From contig OY757010.1 in assembly GCA_963580285.1 (NCBI GenBank), forward strand, positions 64,006,406 to 64,070,405: a stretch of 64,000 nucleotides of DNA. Reading direction: 5' to 3'. The number at the start of each line of letters is the position of its first letter. The first letter of the stretch is position 1. The notes below the pieces were generated by a model, which did no database searches, was not told the origin of the DNA, and saw only the letters and a list, made by a program, of their open reading frames with translations. The translations under genes and the position numbers were made by a program. Below, piece by piece: positions 35,265 through 45,067 of the stretch. Origin of the DNA: Lucinisca nassula (Eukaryota; Mollusca; Bivalvia; Lucinida; Lucinidae).

Positions 35265-35485
35265 CTCTTGTTTCTTATTTGTACTCCAAATATAGGTCGT
35301 GTGTGCTCGTTAGAACGAGTATCCACAAAAGCCGCCTCATTGAGGCGGTTCTAACGAGTACCCATAACGAACGTCTTGGAATAGAAATAAAGAAAATAAT
35401 GTATATCCCCGTAAACCCCAGTTTTCTCTCTAAATAGTGGGATTTTGAGGGGATGTCAACACAGACTCGTTAACGTGATGTATAT
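35265..35485 (+). repeat. Hairpin family B copy
   Basis: TTGTACTCCAAATATAGGTC, GCTCGTTAGAACGAG, then GCCGCCTCATTGAGGCGGTT and CTAACGAGTACCC, followed by TGGAATAGAAATAAAGAAAA and the AACCCCAGTTTT end. Confidence 0.65.
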
Positions 35486-35490
35486 TATAA

Positions 35491-35603
35491 GAATCCTATA
35501 TGGGTGTGAGGGTGGATGGAAAAATCCGTCCCGAGGGTCACTGCCGGACAGTAATCCCGAGGGACGGATTTTTCTATCCACCCCTCACACCCATATATGA
35601 TTC
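35491..35603. repeat. Long inverted repeat (113 bp)
   Basis: GAATCCTATATGGGTGTGAG and AAAAATCCGTCCC (left) are mirrored by GGGACGGATTTTT and CTCACACCCATATATGATTC (right). The loop holds GAGGGTCACTGCCGGACAG. Non-coding. Confidence 0.75.
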
Positions 35604-35630
35604 TTTTTCTTGCATACCTTCCATTTTTAG

Positions 35631-36072
35631 GTGGAGTTTTAATGCTGCAGTCACTTCGGTTACCAACATCCGCCATATTATGATGACACTACAGAAATGT
35701 TTAGTGACGTCACGTAACGTGCATGACGTCAACCTTAACGACGGCGCAAACGAGGTCGTATTCAATCAGTACATTTATCAAACACGCGGGAATATTCGAT
35801 ATTGGGTCGGAACACCAGGGTCAGAACATAAATATCTATCCCAGGGTAAAATCACGGATTTTCCTTGTCTGGTGTGCAAGAATGTGCTATCCAAGCAGCG
35901 AACACTAAGGTTCTGATTGGACTGCGTCAAGGCGCAGGCATATCTCCACCGTTCCTGTTCTCAAATGGCAAATACAGGTTTTCTGATGATGGCCGCCCAT
36001 ATTACTCAATTTGTTTTTGGCTACAATCAATTCAACGACCACGTAGTCTGGTCAGTCTATTAAAACAGTGAC
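35631..36072 (+). pseudogene. Exon-like fragment, uncertain
   Basis: After an acceptor-like CCATTTTTAG (35630) a frame reads NIRYWVGTPGSEHKYLSQ, which resembles the Y-x-V-GT-xPG strand of the terminal exon (YSLTVGTQPG). A GG|GTAAAA donor-like site follows at about 35855. Past it, another frame reads CAIQAANTKVLIGLRQG. The acceptor phase does not match the exon ending at 29133, so I do not include it in the gene. It may be a decayed duplicate module or chance. Confidence 0.25.
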
Positions 36073-36101
36073 TTATTTTTGAATTCGACATTTTCTTTCA
36101 G

Positions 36102-36385
36102 GCACGCCTTTAAAAGTAACTAGCAACGCAAGGAGGTTGCATCTTGACTGGCAGGACGTTTTCATACTAGACCCAAGTCTCCAGGCATCTTATTCATTGA
36201 CAGTCGGTACACAACCTGGATTTAATGATGTTGTGGATATTCCTTACATACAGTATCCAACGTATGACGTCGTTGTACCAAAAAGTACAATCGAGGCAGA
36301 ATCAGTGAACGAAGTTTACATCTATGTTATATGCACATATCAAACTGGATTTTCAACCAAAAGTGAAACTGTTTACACATTTTAG
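36102..36385 (+). CDS. Terminal exon of the fibronectin-III-like protein gene
   Basis: Acceptor CATTTTCTTTCAG at 36101; phase 1 entry joins the exon ending at 29133. It codes 94 residues including TPLKVTSNARRLHLDWQDVF, SYSLTVGTQPGFNDVV and VYIYVICTYQTGFSTKS, one fibronectin-III-like module, and stops at TAG (36383-36385). No transmembrane segment or GPI-type tail is visible, so this isoform would be secreted unless membrane-anchored upstream. Alternatively an unseen donor just before the stop could splice onward; no good GT consensus is apparent. Confidence 0.75.
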
Positions 36386-36567
36386 TTTTTACCAGTTATT
36401 AAAACATCTGCAACATGAACACCGTGGTGAAAGACACTTTACATAAATGAAGAGTATATATCAGTTCTCATCAGGTTATAACAAGTCATTAAAATGAACA
36501 ATCCTATAAAAGCCACTTTGTATAGACACATCCAAAGTCTACGTCACACAAGGTCAAAGGTTATTAG

Positions 36568-36999
36568 CCTCGTTTTATCTGGTTGGCAAAACACTTCCCG
36601 TTCCATACTCTACTTTTGATGTAGCACGAATTGTTTTCTGTAATTACTATTGTTAAATCGTCGTTCGGTCAAAACCATTCGCCACAAACCAATTTGGACA
36701 TTAAACTGCTTCTTTTTCGTATTTTGGATGGAAACTATAAATGCTTTAATCTTATTTCCGTTCGTTAAATAAAGTTCATCGAATACGTTTTGGTATGATT
36801 GTCGGAAGTTTTATATCGCTTTTTAAGCAAATAAAGGGGCGATAAAATGTCAGAAGAGACTGGTTCTATATAATTTAATACTTACAAGGATCAGTTAATT
36901 TTGTGGAGAAGAAAGGTGTTTAATTGCACGATAAATATTCGAAACTCTCATTGACACTATACGGCAACAGGCTTGCTTTGCCAACCAGATAAAAGAGGT
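36568..36999. mobile_element. TIR element downstream of the stop codon
   Basis: CCTCGTTTTATCTGGTTGGC (36568) mirrors GCCAACCAGATAAAAGAGG (about 36980-36998), inverted ends of about 22 bp; the interior is non-coding. About 430 bp. Confidence 0.6.
36768..36835 (+). terminator. Candidate polyadenylation signals
   Basis: AATAAA at 36768-36773 and again at 36830-36835, about 380-450 bp after the stop codon. They fall inside the TIR element at 36568-36999, so the 3' end may be element-supplied. Confidence 0.45.
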
Positions 37000-37034
37000 A
37001 CTCTACAGGGGAGGTCATTGGTGCATGCGCAGTG

Positions 37035-37140
37035 AAATAAGGAAAATACAATATCACAAATTTTCATAAGAAAATTAACCGTTTTAGATCTGAAAGAATG
37101 CACCTATGGATTTGTTATCGTAACGGTCTCCAAAAAATCT
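37035..37140 (-). repeat. Hairpin family B, partial copy
   Basis: AATATCACAAATTTTCATAA, GAAAGAATGCACCTATGG, TTGTTATCGTAACGG: the flank of family B without its hairpin. Confidence 0.5.
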
Positions 37141-37556
37141 GCCAACGGGGTTTGCGAACAGAGGAACACACAAACCGGTTGGCTCAGCTAGACAGACTAG
37201 CAAATCTTAAATAATGTAGAAACTAGATGATGCATTGAACTAGAGCCAAGAGCTTAACAGCACATTACGATAACAAATCCGTCTGATATTATGCATTATT
37301 ATACCTCACGTGACTTTCCCATGCCAAACTCCTTTAGGCCTGAGGGAAATCATTATTTACTCCTTTGTACCCACAACCTTTGTCTTTGGGTTTAGAGGGA
37401 TGTTCATCCCACGGACTGGTTCACGTGATAAAGTCCTGATCTGACTGCTCGCATGTGTAGGCTGAGATGCACCATTGTTGTTTGCACATGAAAAACAGAT
37501 TTTCTAGTGACGTGTCTCTTAACGAAGAGAAATTGGTTTTAACTCTTGTAAGCTAA
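37141..37556. other. Unassigned intergenic stretch
   Basis: No gene or repeat that I can identify. Confidence 0.35.
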
Positions 37557-37709
37557 TACCCAGCAGGCACACGTCGCTAGGACAACGTCAAATCAACGTC
37601 GGTGCAACGTCATGACGTTGCACCGACGTTGATGTGACGTTGTATTAACGTCATAACGTTGTACCGACGTCGATGTGACGTCACTATTACGTCATGTGCC
37701 TGCTGGGTA
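37557..37709. mobile_element. Short palindromic MITE rich in ACGTC
   Basis: TA-CCCAGCAGGCACACGTCG on the left mirrors CATGTGCCTGCTGGG-TA on the right, giving a TA duplication. The interior is built from ACGTC/GACGT words, with GGTGCAACGTCATGACGTTG forming a central palindrome. Non-coding. Confidence 0.75.
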
Positions 37710-38269
37710 AAATGTAGTTGCATACTGGCCGTTTTGTTTTAGCTGCAACATCTTATTCTCAACGGAAATTTCTTACGGTTTCTCTGGTCTAATATAAAGA
37801 CGCTGACAATATTCTGGCAATTTTTTGATGAAACGTATTACTCAATCTTCCCAACTCTGATTCGTCACTGGTCCGCCCAGCCCTGTAGAATCATGACCTT
37901 GCCAGATACGTGTAACTGACACGTCATATTTCATTTTGACAAGTTTGGCGCTCAGCAATTTCTACAAAATTCGTGCAAAAGTGAACCCAGCGGATATTAA
38001 ATATGTTTTGCGCAAGATGGAATTAGAAGGACGCGTTGATCGTTCTTGTCTAAGGCAGGATTTCAGGAACCTTATTGGAAAAAATAAATAAATAAAACAT
38101 GTCGGAGGAAATGAGGACACGGATGAAATTCCACGTGTTTCGAATTATGCGACTTTGGAGGCAATTTTGTGCAAAAGTGTCGAACCTGCGCTTTATCGTA
38201 GGGGTCGGAAGAATGTTACTTTGCGACCTCGACACATGTATATACTGTTTATCAGTTATCCCCTATGTA
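37710..38269. other. Unassigned stretch
   Basis: No gene or repeat that I can identify. Confidence 0.35.
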
Positions 38270-38480
38270 TATTGTACTATAACACGATGACCTGATAAAG
38301 ATATGCTATCTCTGGATAAGTGAGCTTTATCACGTCAACTTGATATTGCACTTTTATGAATGAACCGGACTACCTGAAAAAAGGCCAAAATGTTATAATA
38401 ACTAGAAAAAAAAGGAAAACTTACTTGAAAGAAATATCATAGAAAAAATTACGGTCAGATTATACCAAATATATATGGAC
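38270..38480 (+). repeat. Dispersed repeat, partner of 17755-18000
   Basis: ACCTGATAAAGATATGCTAT, GAGCTTTATCACGTCAAC and ATGAATGAACCGGACTACC are the reverse complement blocks of the intronic copy. Confidence 0.5.
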
Positions 38481-38587
38481 CGATTATTGCATTATGAGAC
38501 GCACTGAGGATAATCGATAACTGAACGTAAATTGCATATATAAAGAGGGAATAATGGGATAAAGTGATAAATAGAATACCAGATTCG

Positions 38588-38710
38588 TGTCATTTGATAT
38601 TAAGTTTATCAGGCAAGGCCTTGAGAACGCATGTAGAATCGCTCGGCAAGCCTCGCGATTCTACAAGCGTCCTCAAAGCCTTGTTTGATAAACTTGATAT
38701 CAAAAGACAC
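38588..38710. repeat. Imperfect palindrome, about 50-bp arms
   Basis: GTGTCATTTGATATTAAGTT and AGAATCGC mirror GCGATTCT and AACTTGATATCAAAAGACAC; the loop TCGGCAAGCCTC. It resembles the palindrome at 12890-13005 in layout (GATAAT..core) but is a different sequence. Confidence 0.7.
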
Positions 38711-39399
38711 GCACGTGGTTTTCTCTTTACCATTTAATTGAGAGAAATGCAACAGAAATTAAGGACTATGAAAATGTCTTCCTGGCACGTGGGCTAAAAT
38801 TCATAGTTATTTAGCATGTTAACATATTTCTAGAAAAGCAACCCATTATGTTCCAAATTAAATGTATAAATATAAAATTGGCATATTTAAAATGTATTTG
38901 TGTTGTTGGGAGAAAAAAAATACTTTGTAAGAAAATGACATTTCAAAATGGTCTATTTTTAATTGTCTGTTTCTCCACTGTCCTTCATTAGAGGCATATA
39001 TTTTTTACACCAAAATACACTTTAGTGTGTGTACTAGCAACGACAAGACGTGATTTTTTTCTCCAAAAACTGGCATTATAACATTATATCCATGCCGAAA
39101 GAACCCTTATCAACATGAAGAGTTCACTATACATTGTCATCCGTGTACACAATACAACGCACGGATTAATTTAACACTGGGGTAAATAAGCGTAGCGATA
39201 GTAAAACTTCTGTCAAATCGTTATTGTGTCTTTTGGACAAAACAATTAATTTTCCCTCTTGTATCTATTCTATGGATAATACTAGTTACCAAATTAACGG
39301 GAGAATAAAGGAAAGCATGATCTGGGCATAAAAAAAAAACATTTAGAGTAAAATCAGTTTTGCAGGATATTTTTACCCTCGATTAGCATGTTTATACCC
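38711..39399. other. AT-rich, no gene
   Basis: No gene or repeat that I can identify. Confidence 0.35.
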
Positions 39400-40010
39400 C
39401 TGATTTACCTGGAGAATTTACCGACCATGTTTACAGCAATGGTTGTCAATATGATCGTTCGGTGGTGGGTGTTTAAAAGATTGGATACAATGTTATTATG
39501 ACGGTTTTTGGAAAAACTACTTCTCGTCGTTGCTAGGACACGGAATATTCTTAAGTTTGGTGTAAATAAAAATAAAAAATGAGTTCCTTTAAGAGCAATG
39601 AAAACATTCATAAGAAAGAAGATGGGTCATACTACGTAGTTTCGGCTAATAAAGCCTCATCAGTGACCCTGTAATGATCCGGCAAAGAAAGCCAGAGGAC
39701 ACGTACTGTAATTTTGCAAATTTCGAATAGGCATGTCGATTCAAAGACTGATATAAATCAAAATGGGGTCCAAATAATTAAAAACCTGTCTAGAATATGA
39801 GTCTAAACCAATAATTTATTTCCTGTTTCTCAGAATATTCACGCCGGTCTCAAAGGACCAAAAGTAAAATATAAACTGCACTATGGTGGATGTACGGGGA
39901 GACGTTTTACGGCCGCCACACGGCACAACACCAGCTGCAGTGAAGGCAAATAAAAATAAAAAATGAGTTCCTTTAAGAGCAATGAAAAACTGAATGTTTC
40001 CGAGGAAGGA
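39400..40010 (-). mobile_element. Hammerhead-bearing dispersed element, copy 2
   Basis: Contains ATAAAAATAAAAAATGAGTT, CCTTTAAGAGCAATGAAAAC twice (from 39590 and about 39970) and the AAAGGACCA..GGATGTACGGGGAG block (39857-39901) shared with 3150-3202. The ribozyme lies between the two AGAGCAATGAAAA blocks. Non-coding; limits approximate. Confidence 0.5.
39624..39669 (-). ncRNA. Hammerhead self-cleaving ribozyme motif
   Basis: Minus strand: helix I GGGTCA pairing fully with TGACCC, core CTGATGA, helix II GGCT-TTATT-AGCC, core GAAA, helix III CTAC/GTAG plus A15.1-U16.1, cleavage base A17 (triplet GUA, allowed under the NUH rule). Same 46-nt length and same stem and loop sizes as the motif at 3235-3280. 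Predicted cleavage is between 39630 and 39629. All core bases are intact and helix I is perfect over 6 bp. Confidence 0.8.
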
Positions 40011-40362
40011 CAATGGAGAAACCTATGTTTAAAATTTACCGTTTTGAAAGGCAATTTTCTAAAAAAAGTAATTTATTATTTTTTTCTTCTAACAACAAAA
40101 ATACACTTTTTAATAAGCATATTTTATGACTATTAATATAATTTGGACATTATGGGTTGCATTTTTAGAAACCTGTCGACAATTTGAACAACCGATTATT
40201 TTGCTCACGTGTCAGGTTGACATTTATATATACCTTAAACCATATGTTTCAAAACCAACAATATGTACAATTTTACGGAATTCACATACCCGTAAACATT
40301 TAGTTCACCCAGCGGCAGAAAGTTTTACAGACAGAAACTTTATTTACACTCAGGTTTCTAGC
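40011..40362. other. AT-rich, no gene
   Basis: No gene or repeat that I can identify. Confidence 0.35.
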
Positions 40363-41809
40363 TCACCAGAGCTGAAGTCTCCGGGGGAGCTTATAGGCTA
40401 GGCAGTTGTCTGTCGTATTATGTAGTATGTATGGCGACAACACTTCATAAACGACATCACCTGGGCCAAAAAGTCATTGTTAGCATCCTTTGGCTGGAGG
40501 ATTGATTTTTTTATATTTTTTTTTTTTTGATGAAAATCGGTTCTTTAGTTTGGTTACTATGACTTATAGACTTCCATAGACTTATAATGAGGAAAATTGA
40601 AAAATTGCATGTACATGTTATTTATGATAAGACACATTCAGTAACACCAACGTCGGAGTCCCCCGGAGTGTCCTGGGTCATTCCCCACCCCTCAACTTCA
40701 AAACAAGAGGGTCCAGATGGCTCTGATTTGCTCACCTGAATGCTACTGTCTCTCGGACATTCTATTTTTTAGCTCTGGCAGCCAAGATCGTAAGAGCGGA
40801 AAAATCTTCGCTATTTTCGTAGGGTGTCACTTAGGCAACATTCCTGTGAAGTCAGGATCAAATTGACACGAGGGTTTAGGATGAGTTCGCATTTAAAGAA
40901 AATTTACGATGCTTTTTTTCTATTTTAACTCTGGCGGCCATATTTTTCATCGGAGCAGTATCATTTTGGCTATTTTGGTAGAGGGTCATCTAAGCAACAA
41001 TCCTATTAAGTTAGAATGAAATTGGCCCAAGGGTACAGGGGTTGTCACTTGAAAGTGTTTTCTATTTTTAGCTCTGGCGGACATTTTTTTCATTAGAGCG
41101 CAATGATTTTAGCTATGTTAGTAGGGAGTAACCTGGGTAACATTCCTGTGAAGTTTGAATCAAATTGGCCTTAGTGTTTAGAAGAAGTCCGCGTTTGAAA
41201 CAAATTAACGTTTGTTTTATTTTTATCTATTTTTAGCTCTGGTTGCCATTTTGTTCATCGGAGCGGGATTGTTTTAGCTATTTTAGTATTTAAGTCATTT
41301 AAGCAACATTCCTATGAAGTTTGAATGAAATTGGTCCAAGGGTACTGGAGGAGTTGTCGTTTGAAGATTACCATTTTTAGCTCTGGCAGCCATCTTATTC
41401 ATCAGAGCTGAATGGTTTTAGCTATTTGGTAGGGTGACACCTACGTAACAGTCCTGTGAAGTTTCAATCAAATTGAACCAAGGCTTAAGGAGGAGTTCGT
41501 ATTTGAAGAAAATTTACGATGTTTTTCTATATTTAGCTATGACAGCCATTTTGCTCATCAGAGCAAAACTGTTTAAGCTATTTCGGTAGAGGGTCACCTA
41601 AGCAACATTCCTATAAAGTTTGAATGACATTGGCCCAAGGGTACAGGAGGAGTTGTCGTTTGAAGATTTCTATTTTTAGCTCTGGCAGCCATCTTGTTCA
41701 TCAGAGCGGAATGGTTTTAGCTATTTTGGTAGGGTGTCACCTACGTAACAGTCCTGTGAAGTTTGAATCAAATTCATCCAAGGGTTAAGCAGGAGTTCGT
41801 ATTTGAAGC
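40363..41809 (-). mobile_element. Tandem-repeat element T4
   Basis: TAGCTCACCAGAGCTGAAG (40361), then another head CAAGAGGGTCCAGATGGCTC and TGCTCACCTG (40704-40737), then about seven units of about 160 bp with TTTAGCTCTGGCAGCCATCT, CATCAGAGCGGAATGGTTTT, AGTCCTGTGAAGTTTGAATC and GGAGGAGTTCGTATTTGAAG. The head matches T1 but the unit differs. The array resumes at 45068-45110 and 60263-60560 beyond the inserted elements. Confidence 0.75.
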
Positions 41810-41812
41810 AAA

Positions 41813-43253
41813 GGAGCAGTCTCTATAAGGCTGTTTTCATGGCCACAACCGAATTCCTTTAAACTTTGTAGCTTCAAATTGGTACATATTGACTGTCTAA
41901 TGGTGAATTTTTAGACTCTTTGGTCCACTGGTTTTTGCTGTATACACTATTAAAGTGGGTGGGGTAATGTCATCCCATCAAGGGTATACCAACAAAAATG
42001 CTATTATTTTTTGTTCAAAGTGCGTGACTGGAGGCGATGTTTGTCATATGCTTACTACCCTTTTAGGCATAACAGCCGGTGATAACAGTCTTATAAATAC
42101 CAAACAAGACAAGAGTTTATACGCGCTTGTAAGTTGTACCCAAATATTAGTGATTTTTATTCCCCAACTTTACGAAAAACCACAACACCTTTACAGTTTT
42201 CAACTTATTTCAAAGATCTTTCATAAATATAATGTTGATGTAATAGTCATTCTAGGTATATGTCAGAATTATTGTTAGTTCTTAAACTTAAAGAGTTACC
42301 TGCCCCTGAAATTGGATTTTACGCATTTTTTTAAATCGGAGTGCATTTATCCGTTTGTAGTACTCACAGCTTCATTTGAAAGTGAATAAACCGATTCCAT
42401 GCAAATATTGTTAAATAGATGTGGACAAGGAAGTCATTTGATTTAATAGTGCATGCTAGTATTTCCTTTTTTAGTTATTTATGAACTCTTAATTTCCAGA
42501 TGCAAATGAAACATTTGTTAAGTGTCAAACATTTTTGACCACCAAAGCAGGCTTTGCTCATGTTGTGGAACCTCATTTTAGACTGATACTGTGCTTAAAT
42601 ATAAGCCCGTATGGCCTCACGACATGTTTAAGAATTTGTTAATTTACTGATCTTCCTCTGAATCGCTAGATGTACTCCATGTGTCAACAGCAGCATCATA
42701 AACAAAATCGAAATGTTCCCGGCTTGGTTTTGCGCCACTATTTTCTGTTTTGTTCCGGTAATATCCCAGATACCAGAGAACAGAAGCCACATGTGCGCAA
42801 CATCCCACAGTTCGAGCTCCACTTCTGCACACTATACCATCCAGTGATTAGGTTCAGTCCTTGTGTATATTCAACCCGCATGTTATATGTTTTATTAGAC
42901 GTGTGGCGAGAACGTATCTGTGCTTTGAGAACACCATCTTCTTCTTTGTGTGGCATTATCTCATATGATCCATTGTCGTCAAAATGTTCATCTGTGTAGG
43001 ATTAGGCTTGTTTCAGCTGGTAAATACCCATTGTCAAATCCCTGAGTTCATCCTCAGTCATCTCTGGGAAATTCTCAAGTTTCTCATCATCGATCTTTTC
43101 CCAAAGAACCCGTTTTTTTTTATCCCAGCCATTTTTTACAACCTTAACCTGCAGCTTATTTGGAGTTTTTGCTAGGGCCATCATTCTTCTAGCAATTACT
43201 TTGTCTGAATCTTTGCTTGTTACCAAAGGTGGTCTAAATGCATTGCACAATGA
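41813..43253 (-). repeat. Foldback left arm
   Basis: Reverse complement of 43625-45067, with scattered substitutions and small indels. It holds the transposase 3' end on the minus strand, with a nonsense change near 43003 (codon TAA where the right arm has AAA). Confidence 0.85.
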
Positions 43254-43640
43254 GCAAACAATCCTTACATATTCACCAACATATGGTCTTTGACTATTGG
43301 ACATTGTGTTCCTAAGGGATTTCCACTTTTTAATTCTCCCATTAGCTGATTCGCCAACCCATCTCAACTTTGTAACTAGCCTTGCCTCATTCGCCTCTTC
43401 AGTCGTATGTTGCTTCTGAGATTTGTTTAGGAAGTGAGGCATATGCGAATTGATTCCAAAATCCTTTAGTATATCTATAGCACCCCTGAAACTGCGTTCT
43501 ACAACGAGTACTTCATCTTCTTCAAACCAGTCAGTAATATTTTCTGCATTAGTCTTTAACATGTGTTCGGTAATCTTAGCATCTGTGTTTTTCCCATCTG
43601 CAGGATATGGTCCCATCACAATCATCATTGTGCAATGCAT
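43002..43640 (-). pseudogene. DDE transposase, C-terminal half (truncated)
   Basis: About 210 codons across the loop and the inner left arm. MGPYPADGKNTDAKI, LVVERSFRGAIDILKDFG, MPHFLNKS, EEANEARLVTKLRWVGESANGR: the order and wording fit DDE_Tnp_4-type nucleases of the Harbinger/ISL2EU group, with the final catalytic glutamate in RWVGE. The usual aspartate before the GFRD-like motif appears as E (VVERSF). The N-terminal half, with the first catalytic aspartate and any DNA-binding domain, is missing: the sequence turns into the right arm upstream of MMIVMGPY. It ends at a premature stop after YQLKQA, where the right arm continues reading. Biochemical role when intact: cut-and-paste transposition. 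Confidence 0.65.
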
Positions 43641-45067
43641 TTAGACCACCTTTGGTAACAAGCAAAGATTCAGACAAAGTAATTGCTAGAAGAATGATGG
43701 CCCTAGCAAAAACTCCAAATAAGCTGCAGGATAAGGTTGTAAAAAATGGCTGGGATAAAAAAAGGGTTATTTGGAAAAAGATCGATGATGAGAAACTTGA
43801 GAATTTCCCAGAGATGACTGAGGATGAACTCAGGGATTTGACAATGGGTATTTACCAGCTGAAACAAGCCAAATCCTACACAGATGAACATTTTGACGAC
43901 AATGGATCATATGAGATAATGGCACACAAAGAAGAAGATGGTGGTCTTAAAGCACAGATACGTTCTCGCCACACGTCTAATAAAACATATAACATGTGGG
44001 TTGAATATACACAAGGACTGAACCCAATCACTGGATGGTATAGTGGTGCAGAAGTGGAGCTCGAACTGTGGGATGTTGCGCACATGTGGCTTCTGTTCTC
44101 TGGTATCTGGGATATTACCGGAACAAAACAGAAAATAGTGGAGCAAAACCAAGCCGGGAACATTTTGATTTTGTTTATGATGCTGCTGTTGACACATGGT
44201 GTACATCTAGCGATTCAGAGGAAGATCAGTAAATAAACAAATTCTTAAACATGTTGTGAGACCATACAGGCTTATATTTAAGCACAGTATCAGTGTAAAA
44301 TGAGGTTTCACAACATGAGCAAAGCCTGCTGTGGTGGTCAAAAATGTTTGACAGTTGACAAATGTTCCATTTGCACCTGGAAATTAAGAGTTCGTAAATA
44401 ACCCCCCAAAAAGGAAATACTAGCATGCACTATTAAATCAAATGACTTCCTTGTCCACATCTATTTAATAATATTTGCATGGAATCGGTTTATTCACTTT
44501 CAAATGAAGTTGTGAGTACTACAAACGGATAAATGCACTCCGATTTAAAAAAAAATGCGTAAAATCCAATTTCAGGGGCAGGTAACTCTTTAAGTTTATG
44601 AACCAACAATAATTCTGACATATACCTAGAATAACTATTACATCAACATTATATTCGTGAAAGATCTTTGAAATAGGTTGAAAACTGTAAAGGTGTTGTG
44701 GTTTTTCGTAAAGTTGGGGAATAAAAATTACTAATATTTGGGTACAACTTACAAGCGCGTATAAACTCTTGTCTTGTTTGATATTTATAAGACTGTTATC
44801 ACCGGCTATTATGCCTAAAAGGGTAGTAAGCATATGGCAAACATCACCTCCAGTCAAGCACTTTGAACAATAATAATAGCATTTTTGTTGGTATACCCTT
44901 GATGGGGTGACATTACCCCACCCTTTTTAATATTGTATACAGCAAAAACCAGTGGACCAAAGAGTCTAAAAATTCACCATTAGACAGTCAATATGTACCA
45001 ATTTGAAGCTACAAAATTTAAAGGAAATCGGTTGTGGCCATGAAAACAGCCTTATAGAGACTGCTCC
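43625..45067 (+). repeat. Foldback right arm
   Basis: Inverted partner of 41813-43253. Shared blocks include GGTCTAAATGCATTGCAC (inner end) and CAGCAAAAACCAGTGGACC (outer third). Confidence 0.85.
43631..44236 (+). pseudogene. Transposase C-terminal region, right-arm copy
   Basis: An open frame of about 200 codons that starts inside the arm at SLCNAFRPPLVTSKDSDK and reads on through ENFPEMTEDELRDLTMG, KSYTDEHFDDNGSYEI, MWVEYTQGLNPITGWYSGAE and ELWDVAHMWLLFSGIWDI. It duplicates the tail of the minus-strand fragment and extends past its premature stop. It lacks every catalytic block. The EYTQGLNP..GWYS region is conserved between arms, so it was part of the original protein. No start of its own. 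Confidence 0.6.

Larger units (their letters stand above)
41813..45067. mobile_element. Foldback DNA transposon
   Basis: Ends GGAGCAGTCTCTATAAGG (41813) and its complement ending at 45067. The two arms, 41813-43253 and 43625-45067, are near-identical inverted copies, separated by a 371-bp loop. Flanks are AAA on the left and TTT on the right. The T4 array offers an unoccupied version of the site near 41512-41530 (GAAGAAAATTTACGATG), so insertion was at the centre of AAATTT. The arms carry the 3' half of a transposase gene pointing outward. Neither copy is a full gene, so it cannot move by itself. Confidence 0.8.

Noticed and set aside
35500..35630. Start of a coding frame at the 35491-35603 inverted repeat
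   Set aside because: The frame reads through a hairpin repeat; only the part after the acceptor-like site is worth considering.
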